A stretch of 10,031 nt of DNA from Bacillota bacterium (lineage in GTDB: Bacteria; Bacillota_A; Clostridia; Christensenellales; Aristaeellaceae). The position numbers were made by a program, and so were the translations under genes. Location: positions 1 to 10,031 of the forward strand of contig JAEZSP010000072.1 of the NCBI GenBank assembly GCA_023421735.1, read 5' to 3'. Below, in pieces: positions 1 through 5,136 of the stretch (position 1 is the first letter of the stretch; every line of letters starts with the position of its first letter). The notes under the pieces are model-generated. The model searched no databases. It was not told the DNA's origin and saw only the letters and a program-made list of their open reading frames with translations.

Positions 1-63
1 CTGATCCCTGATCCCTGATCCCTGATCCCTGATCCCTGATCCCTGATCCCTGATCCCTGATCC
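1..63. repeat. Heptanucleotide tandem array, (CTGATCC)x9
   Basis: Nine perfect, uninterrupted copies of CTGATCC run from the first base of the window; the array may extend further left. Each unit contains one GATC, so GATC recurs every 7 bp. The array lies downstream of the hydrogenase-like gene's terminator and is not part of a convincing reading frame. It could be a slipped-strand microsatellite or an array that ended an assembly contig; the sequence alone does not separate these. Confidence 0.95.
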
Positions 64-163
64 CGAAAAATCGTACACCCGCGCGCCATACTGTCAAGTG
101 TATCCCGTGCCGACATCGAACTTTACATGCGGCCGTGCAGGTCGCCAATGATGGTGCGCGCAC

Positions 164-202
164 AAAAAAGCGGCCGTCCGGGGATTCTTTCCCGAACGAC
201 CG
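164..202 (-). terminator. Intrinsic terminator of the flavoprotein/hydrogenase-like operon
   Basis: On the minus strand a 12-bp stem (positions 202-191 pairing with 182-171) closes a short AT-rich loop and is followed, after one C, by six T residues (169-164). Two of the pairs are G-U only when read as minus-strand RNA and become C/A mismatches on the plus strand, so the hairpin is built for minus-strand transcripts. It begins about 30 bp after the hydrogenase-like stop codon. Confidence 0.88.
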
Positions 203-233
203 CCGCCGCGCCATGCCGACGCAGCGGGCGTGC

Positions 234-1475
234 TCACTCAAACCGCCGCGTGAAAATATCATCCTTCTCGAGCAAGCTCTCAACGGTATCAAAACCCAGC
301 CGCGCAAGCAATTCCGTCACATAAGGATTCTCCGCCGGGGTACGGAACTGCGCCTTCTTGCCGTAGGCATCGACCGCCTCTTTCCCGATCTCCTTCGGCG
401 TCACGGCGCGCGGCCCACCCACGCAACCGCCTACGCAGCCCATCCCCTCAAAGAAGTTTGCGCCGCCCTTTCCGGCTCGAATGTCGTTCATCATGGCCTT
501 ACACGCGGGCACGCCGTCTGCCTGCCGGGTTTTCACCTGAATGGAACGGTTTGGGCTGATGTGCGCAACGGTCTCGCGCACTGCCTCGCTCACGCCGCCC
601 GTGCGCGCATACACCCGCCCGGCGCGCGAGGAGTGGTCCTTCTCGCTTTCCTCCATTTGCGTGGGGTCGATGCCTAGCAGGGAAAAGATGCTCTTTGTCT
701 CCTCAAACGTCAGCACAAAATCGACCGCGCCCGCCAAATCCTTCTCCCGCGCCTCGGCCTTTTTGGCAAGGCATGGGCCGATGAACACCGTGACAGCGTC
801 CGGATACAGCGCCTTCACCGTGCGCGCGCACGCAACCATGGGCGAAACAGAACCCGGCACGTGGCCCATCAATTCGGTATAGACCTTGCGGATCATAGCG
901 ATCCACATGGGACAGCAGCAGCTCGTGAGCTGATAATCCGCCTCCGTAGTGATGTTCTTGTCGAATTCGAGCGCTTCCTTGAGCGTCAGAATATCCGCAA
1001 ACAGCGCGACCTCGATCATGCCGTCAAAGCCAGCCGCCTTGAACGCATTTCTGAGCTTCCCGGGCGTCACCGCATCCGTAAACTGACCCAGATACGCCGG
1101 CGCAATGAGCGCGTAGGCATATCCCTTGGATGCCCGTACGGCCTGCAGCGCCGCAACGACATCCGTACTCGCCGCAATGTTCTTCTTCTCGCACGCATCG
1201 ATGCAGCCCGCGCAGCCGACGCACTTCTCCGAATCAATCTCGATATTCCCATCCGCGCCGATCGACATGGCGTCAAATGCGCAGCGCGCAGCGCACTCCG
1301 CTTTGTGCGTGGGATCGCAGTCACACGCCCCCGCGCGCACCACCACCGGACATTTCTTTGGATTTAATAGACAGTCGAGGTGGCGCGGATCGTACTCCGC
1401 GCGCACCTTGTCCAATTGATCGGGGTCGACCGCGAGTGCCGCCGCGCGCTGGTATAACTCCTGTAGCGTCTTCAT
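234..1475 (-). CDS. [FeFe]-hydrogenase-like iron-sulfur protein
   Basis: This 413-residue protein belongs to the iron-only hydrogenase large-subunit family. The N-terminal third carries cysteines for probably two [4Fe-4S] clusters: a clear CxxCxxCxxxC at Cys85, 88, 91 and 95, plus Cys51, 53, 61 and 65 in a divergent second set. The H-cluster domain follows, with L1 TSCCCPMW (184-191), L2 GPCLAKKAE (233-241) and L3 EGMGCVGGC (343-351). All four expected H-cluster cysteines are present (188, 235, 347 and 351 by alignment). The motifs are non-canonical: a third Cys in L1, Gly instead of Met before PC in L2, and no GGGQP after L3. This resembles the poorly characterised monomeric or putative sensory groups of [FeFe] hydrogenases more than prototypical HydA. 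No HydE, HydF or HydG maturase is in the window. The ATG lies 3 bp after the flavoprotein stop, with AGGA in the upstream gene's end as ribosome binding site. Expected reaction: H2 oxidation or proton reduction in the cytoplasm; a sensory or other redox role is also possible. Confidence 0.85.
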   Translation of the reverse strand: MKTLQELYQRAAALAVDPDQLDKVRAEYDPRHLDCLLNPKKCPVVVRAGACDCDPTHKAECAARCAFDAMSIGADGNIEIDSEKCVGCAGCIDACEKKNIAASTDVVAALQAVRASKGYAYALIAPAYLGQFTDAVTPGKLRNAFKAAGFDGMIEVALFADILTLKEALEFDKNITTEADYQLTSCCCPMWIAMIRKVYTELMGHVPGSVSPMVACARTVKALYPDAVTVFIGPCLAKKAEAREKDLAGAVDFVLTFEETKSIFSLLGIDPTQMEESEKDHSSRAGRVYARTGGVSEAVRETVAHISPNRSIQVKTRQADGVPACKAMMNDIRAGKGGANFFEGMGCVGGCVGGPRAVTPKEIGKEAVDAYGKKAQFRTPAENPYVTELLARLGFDTVESLLEKDDIFTRRFE

Positions 1476-1478
1476 CTG

Positions 1479-2951
1479 TCAGTCCTGCCATTCCACATCT
1501 TCAATCGCCCATGCCGCCAGCTCGTTCATCGACGGATGAATGACCATCGATTCCGTCACCGGATCGACGGTGCCCATCTTCGGGCATTCCATATGCCGGA
1601 ATCCGCGTCTGGGTGGCGTATCCGGGCACGGCGTGCCCGCGTTCATCAGGTACACAAACGGCTGCACGAGCATCGATGCGTAGGGCCCGACGATGTGCGC
1701 GCCGAGGATCTTCATGTCCCGTCCCAGAATGATCTTCGCAAATCCGTTGTCCGTCGACCGCTCGTTGATCCCCATCGAGATGCCGCCCGCGATGGATGAA
1801 TAGTAGTTGCGCGCCACGCCGTAGCGGATGCTCTTTTCCTTCGCCTCCCGCTCGGTCATGCCCACGTGCCCCACCTGCGGCCAGGTAAAGATCGCCCATG
1901 GCACCGCGTCATACTTCGCCGTTTTGTGCGCGCCGCCAAATAGGTTCTCGATGAGGAGAGTCGCCTCGTAGTTCGCCTTGTGGCGGAACTGGTATTTGCC
2001 GTTGATGTCGCCGATCGCGTACACGCCCTTGAGGGTCGTTTCCAGCGACTCGTCCGCCACCGCATAGCCGTGCGCGTCTACCTCGATCCCCGCCGCCTTC
2101 AGGTTCAAGAGATCGCCGTTCGATCGCACACCCGAACTGATGAAAATCTCCTCGCAGGAAATCGTCCGCCGCTCGCCCGTCTTCACGTCCTCGATGAGCA
2201 CGCTCTTTTCAGTCGGCGATGCAGCCGCTTTCAGAACCTTCGCGCCCACAATCACGTCGATCCCGTTTTTTCGGAAGTTCGTGGCCAGAAAATCGCTGAC
2301 TTCCTCCTCCTCGGTGGGTATGATGTGCGGCTTCATCTCGACGAGCGTCACTTTTGTGCCCATGGCTGAGAAAATGTGTGCAAACTCCGCGCCGATGGCG
2401 CCGCCCCCCACGATCACCAGGCTCTTCCACGGCAGTTTCGGATATTTTTCGCCGAAAAAGGTCTCGCTGGTCACGTATCCGGCGTCCTCAAGTCCCTCGA
2501 TGGGCGGTACGAACGAGCGCGCGCCCGCCGCAATGACGAATTTCTTCGCGCGAAATGCCTCGGCGTACGTCCCGTCGGCTTTCTTCACGCGCATGACGTA
2601 AGGCCCTGTGAATTCCGCCGTGCCCTTGTAGACGTCGAGATTTTCCACTTCGTCCAGGCTCTTTTCGATCTGCTCGTGATGGCCGATCTGCCGCCAGACG
2701 CGCGTCGAAATCCGCGCCCAGTCGACCTGCGGCTGCGCAAATGCGAGCCCGATGCGCGCGGCGTCTTCCGACTCGCGGATTAGATCCGCCGGATAGACCA
2801 GCATCTTCGAGGGGATGCAACCCTTCGTCAGGCATGTCCCGCCGAACTTCCCCATCTCCACAACCGCACAGGTGAGTCCCGCAGAAAGCGCGGCTTCCAC
2901 GACCATGAGCCCGGAACCCGAGCCGACGACCGCGATGTCGTATGTCTTCAT
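1479..2951 (-). CDS. Dihydrolipoamide dehydrogenase-like FAD/NAD disulfide oxidoreductase
   Basis: A 490-residue class I pyridine nucleotide-disulfide oxidoreductase. An N-terminal FAD-binding Rossmann motif (GSGSG, 10-14) is followed by the redox-active disulfide GGTCLTKGCIPSK with Cys40 and Cys45. A second nucleotide-binding motif (VGGGAIG) ends in an acidic LVEM, which favours NAD(H) over NADP(H). The FAD-contacting GVYAIGD motif is also present. At the C terminus HPSMNE supplies the His472/Glu477 catalytic pair of the lipoamide dehydrogenase, mercuric reductase and mycothione reductase group. The start is the ATG at 2951, with AAAGGAGG 8 nt upstream; the in-frame TTG at 2957 sits too close to that site. 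No 2-oxoacid dehydrogenase or glycine-cleavage gene is nearby, so an ordinary lipoamide dehydrogenase role is unsupported. The hydrogenase-like gene starts 3 bp downstream, which suggests the two share electrons or a pathway. The segment before the C-terminal His carries two extra cysteines in a Pro/Arg-rich stretch. Exact substrate unknown. Confidence 0.85.
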   Translation of the reverse strand: MKTYDIAVVGSGSGLMVVEAALSAGLTCAVVEMGKFGGTCLTKGCIPSKMLVYPADLIRESEDAARIGLAFAQPQVDWARISTRVWRQIGHHEQIEKSLDEVENLDVYKGTAEFTGPYVMRVKKADGTYAEAFRAKKFVIAAGARSFVPPIEGLEDAGYVTSETFFGEKYPKLPWKSLVIVGGGAIGAEFAHIFSAMGTKVTLVEMKPHIIPTEEEEVSDFLATNFRKNGIDVIVGAKVLKAAASPTEKSVLIEDVKTGERRTISCEEIFISSGVRSNGDLLNLKAAGIEVDAHGYAVADESLETTLKGVYAIGDINGKYQFRHKANYEATLLIENLFGGAHKTAKYDAVPWAIFTWPQVGHVGMTEREAKEKSIRYGVARNYYSSIAGGISMGINERSTDNGFAKIILGRDMKILGAHIVGPYASMLVQPFVYLMNAGTPCPDTPPRRGFRHMECPKMGTVDPVTESMVIHPSMNELAAWAIEDVEWQD

Positions 2952-2958
2952 GGGCAAA

Positions 2959-2967
2959 CCCTCCTTT
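2959..2967 (-). promoter_or_regulatory. Ribosome binding site fixing the flavoprotein start
   Basis: The minus strand reads AAAGGAGGG here, 8 nt (counting from GGAGG) before the ATG at 2951. This spacing selects ATG over the in-frame TTG six bases upstream, which would leave only about 2 nt after the Shine-Dalgarno sequence. Confidence 0.85.
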
Positions 2968-2976
2968 ATCGCTTCT

Positions 2977-2982
2977 ATTATA
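2977..2982 (-). promoter_or_regulatory. -10 box of the flavoprotein/hydrogenase-like operon
   Basis: A perfect TATAAT on the minus strand lies 25 bp upstream of the flavoprotein ATG, inside the 73-bp gap after the kinase gene. At 16-18 bp upstream the -35 candidates (GTTCCA and neighbours) match the consensus poorly, so the promoter may be weak, activator-dependent or reliant on its -10 element. It would give a 5' leader of only about 20 nt. Confidence 0.6.
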
Positions 2983-3024
2983 ACACAATTCAGGAAAAAT
3001 GGAACGTCCGGCCCGCATCCATCA

Positions 3025-3924
3025 TCATTGTGCCATCTCTACCACCGGCCCGAGAAATCCGCCCCGTCCGTTCGCAAGGGAGATGAGACATTGGCGCGGC
3101 TCATCCCCGTCCCAAATGTCCATGTGCCGAATCGAAATGAGCGCCGCAAAACCCAGGAGCAGTTGTGCCTCGTCCGCATTGCGCACCCTCCCCCGCGCCA
3201 AACGCGCAACGTCTTCCAAAAACCAAGGCGGCGCAGCTTCGCTGTCCGGCCCGAATGCGTGGCGCAGGAATGAATAAACGTCCGCCTGCGCGGGCAGGAA
3301 CGCCGCGTGTTCAAAGTCGAATACCGCCACAATCGTCCCGCCGTGCCACATCATGTTCTCCATCGTCAAATCCCCGTGGCACAGACACGCCTGCGCGCGC
3401 CCCAGCGCGTCAAAAAAACCGTCCAATATCCCGTTCAGCGCATCCGCCAGGTCCCGATCGAGCATCCCGCGTTCAAAGAGCGAATCCAGATCGGCGTACG
3501 CCCCTTCGGCCTGCAAGTCGCTGTACCAGGTTCGGCGCGGGAGGACGAGCGACTCGACGTCCGCCGCATGAATCTCCTGCGTGATCGCCCACAGCGCGCG
3601 CATAGCCTGAGACCGCTTTTCCCAACTCAAATTCGGCCAGGCCTCGCCCAGATTCACGCCCGGCACGCGCCGCGAAACGCTCCATTCGTGTCCGTCCAAC
3701 ACACCGGTTCCCAGCACCTTCGGATACCCCACCGAGGCGGGAAGCCGCATGCCCAGCGCCGCCTCGCGCCGGATGCGGTCGCCGCCCGCGTCGGGCGAAA
3801 TGCGCAGCACCAAATCCCCCGCGATCCACACACAGTTCGTCCACCCGCCCGCGCGCACGGCACTTGCAAAGTCCCCGCCGAATTGCGCGAGGATGCCTGG
3901 CGCAAGTTGCTCCAAATCCGCCAT
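3025..3924 (-). CDS. Phosphotransferase of the aminoglycoside phosphotransferase/choline kinase fold
   Basis: A 299-residue protein with the kinase-fold signature of the APH family. The Brenner-type catalytic loop is HGDLTMEN (183-190; catalytic Asp185, metal-binding Asn190), and the second metal-binding motif is FDFE with Asp203. The N-terminal nucleotide-binding lobe is recognisable in GGWTNCVWIAGDLVLRIS (26-43), where Arg41 occupies the position that is often lysine. The family phosphorylates small hydroxylated molecules such as antibiotics, choline, homoserine, methylthioribose or sugars using ATP or GTP; nothing here identifies the substrate. The chosen start is ATG at 3924, with AAAAGGAGA (3937-3929) 5 nt upstream. 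Upstream in-frame codons would run through the terminator hairpin and are rejected. No clear own promoter is visible in the 58-bp gap after the nitroreductase gene, so expression may depend on read-through past the hairpin. The gene is an isolated single kinase, not part of a resistance cassette. Confidence 0.82.
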   Translation of the reverse strand: MADLEQLAPGILAQFGGDFASAVRAGGWTNCVWIAGDLVLRISPDAGGDRIRREAALGMRLPASVGYPKVLGTGVLDGHEWSVSRRVPGVNLGEAWPNLSWEKRSQAMRALWAITQEIHAADVESLVLPRRTWYSDLQAEGAYADLDSLFERGMLDRDLADALNGILDGFFDALGRAQACLCHGDLTMENMMWHGGTIVAVFDFEHAAFLPAQADVYSFLRHAFGPDSEAAPPWFLEDVARLARGRVRNADEAQLLLGFAALISIRHMDIWDGDEPRQCLISLANGRGGFLGPVVEMAQ

Positions 3925-3943
3925 CTTATCTCCTTTTACGCAG

Positions 3944-3970
3944 AAAACCCGCGCCATACGGGCGCGGGTT
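3944..3970 (-). terminator. Hairpin between the nitroreductase and kinase genes
   Basis: A perfect 10-bp GC-rich stem (3946-3955 with 3961-3970) has a 5-nt loop. On the minus strand the stem ends in GGGTT and continues TTC, a short U tract, so termination of the tautomerase-nitroreductase transcript is probably partial. The plus strand has a run of seven T residues 5 nt after the stem, so it could also stop plus-strand antisense transcripts. Confidence 0.65.
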
Positions 3971-3982
3971 CGTGATTTTTTT

Positions 3983-4546
3983 CTACACGATTGTGTACTT
4001 TCCCTCGCCTACATCGTGTGCATCCTTCGTCATGGTGTTGTGCCCGATCACGATGCCGATGGCGTACGTGTTCCCTTCGGGCATTCCCATCTTCTCCCGG
4101 TATGCCGCGCCCGCTTCGGACTCCAACACGTCCTTCGGCATTCCGACAATGACGCTCCCCAGTCCCATTCCCATCGCCGAGAGCGCAAGATTTTCCACCG
4201 CGATCCCGCAGTCCACGCCCGTGAACGAATGCGCTCCCTCGCTTTGATATGAGATCACGACAAAAAGGGGCGCGTTCATCAGAAAGTCGTACGCTGGGTC
4301 CCGGAACCGTGCGCGCACGCCCTCGGAGGCACTCTTCATGTAATACGAGCGCGCCGCATCGCTGAACTCCTTCATGAGCGCGCGATCCGTCACAAAAGCA
4401 AAGTGCCACGGCTGGCGGTTCATCGCGCTGGGGGATGCGAGCGCCGCGTCGATGAGGGTCTGCAATTCGTCCTTCGAAAGTGCCACGCCGTCAAATCCGC
4501 GCGTCGAACGCCTGTCCAAAATCGCCTTCTGAACCGGATTCATCAT
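3983..4546 (-). CDS. Nitroreductase-family FMN oxidoreductase
   Basis: A 187-residue member of the nitroreductase (NfsB/FRase-like) family: homodimeric, FMN-binding, NAD(P)H-dependent enzymes that reduce nitroaromatics, quinones or related conjugated substrates. The FMN phosphate-binding RRSTRGF lies at residues 12-18. It is followed by the conserved ASPSAMNRQPWHF segment (around 37-49) and the GLGSVIVG FMN-binding region toward the C terminus. There is no signal peptide, so it should be cytoplasmic. Length is normal for the short single-domain subfamily. The start at 4546 has AGGAGG 8 nt upstream, and its ATG overlaps the TGA of the preceding gene (ATGA, 4 bp), so translation is probably coupled. 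It is the last gene of the tautomerase-GH3 operon. The physiological substrate cannot be read from the sequence; an in-frame extension upstream through the previous gene is not credible. Confidence 0.9.
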   Translation of the reverse strand: MMNPVQKAILDRRSTRGFDGVALSKDELQTLIDAALASPSAMNRQPWHFAFVTDRALMKEFSDAARSYYMKSASEGVRARFRDPAYDFLMNAPLFVVISYQSEGAHSFTGVDCGIAVENLALSAMGMGLGSVIVGMPKDVLESEAGAAYREKMGMPEGNTYAIGIVIGHNTMTKDAHDVGEGKYTIV

Positions 4547-5136
4547 ATTTTTAGCCTCCTCGCCATGTCTTCGATGTAGTCGCCCGCCCGCGCGATGAAC
4601 GCCCGGACAAACGGTAAAGTGATGCACCTGTTTTCGTCCGCTTCGGCTGCCGAATCGCGGGATGTGAGAAGCATGCGCCCGCGCCATTCCGAAATCTCTG
4701 CCGCCGTCAAAAGCGGGTGATCCGTCGGCGGCACAGCCCGCCTGAGCAGATCGAATATCCCCTCGTCGATGAGCGCACGCTCGCAGCGGTTCATCTCCCG
4801 GTAGTAAATCTCCGGGTTCGTATGCCCATCTTCCTTGCGAAGCCCCGGAATGTCCCGGTACGCCGCGCACCAGTAAGGATCGATCAGCACGTGCGCGAGA
4901 TACCCCAGGTCGAACGCGGTCGTATGCGCCCGCGTATAGTCGGCAATCGGCTTCATGTCGAGCCTGCCGTGGTTTCCGAGGTGTGATTTCAGCTTGTCAT
5001 CCTTCCCGGTTCCCGCACGCGCGTGGATGGCGTCCGGGGCGATCGCACCCAAATAGAATTCCGTACACGCGCTCAGTTCCGGACGCTTCTTCGCCCATTC
5101 CCTCGCGGTCAGCAGGTGGATGATCGGCCCTGCCAT
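4543..5136 (-). CDS. Zinc-dependent phospholipase C-like hydrolase
   Basis: A 197-residue protein that resembles the zinc-dependent phospholipase C / S1-P1 nuclease-type metal-binding fold found in many short Bacillota proteins. The opening MAGPIIHLLTAREW places a His at residue 7. FYLGAIAPDAIH (27-38) provides Asp35 and His38, SHL gives His52, and GYLAHVLIDPYW (78-89) gives His82 and Asp86. This scatter of His and Asp is what the family uses to bind metal ions. There is no signal peptide, unlike secreted bacterial phospholipases C, so it is probably cytoplasmic and its substrate is open. The ATG directly abuts the TAA of the glycoside hydrolase gene (0 bp gap). Only a weak purine stretch (GCGAGA) precedes it, suggesting translation by re-initiation. 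Its 3' end supplies the ribosome binding site for the nitroreductase gene. Confidence 0.7.
   Translation of the reverse strand: MAGPIIHLLTAREWAKKRPELSACTEFYLGAIAPDAIHARAGTGKDDKLKSHLGNHGRLDMKPIADYTRAHTTAFDLGYLAHVLIDPYWCAAYRDIPGLRKEDGHTNPEIYYREMNRCERALIDEGIFDLLRRAVPPTDHPLLTAAEISEWRGRMLLTSRDSAAEADENRCITLPFVRAFIARAGDYIEDMARRLKI

Noticed and set aside
1..63. The heptamer array as a CRISPR array
   Set aside because: Units are 7 bp, directly contiguous and without spacers.
135..677. A plus-strand frame of 180 codons opposite the hydrogenase-like gene
   Set aside because: It overlaps the hydrogenase-like gene and its terminator, has no recognisable motif, and is an antisense shadow.
2983..3024. An intrinsic terminator after the kinase gene
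   Set aside because: There is a T run on the minus strand, but the preceding bases form only a short, mismatched stem, so no terminator is called.
3025..3924. Reading the kinase as an aminoglycoside resistance gene
   Set aside because: Only the general fold motifs HGDLTMEN and DFE are visible. The neighbourhood has no mobile element or other resistance gene, so substrate cannot be assigned.
3983..4870. An N-terminally extended 295-residue nitroreductase
   Set aside because: The extension is an out-of-frame reading of the phospholipase C-like gene. AGGAGG sits correctly before the ATG at 4546, and the conserved RRSTR motif begins right after it.
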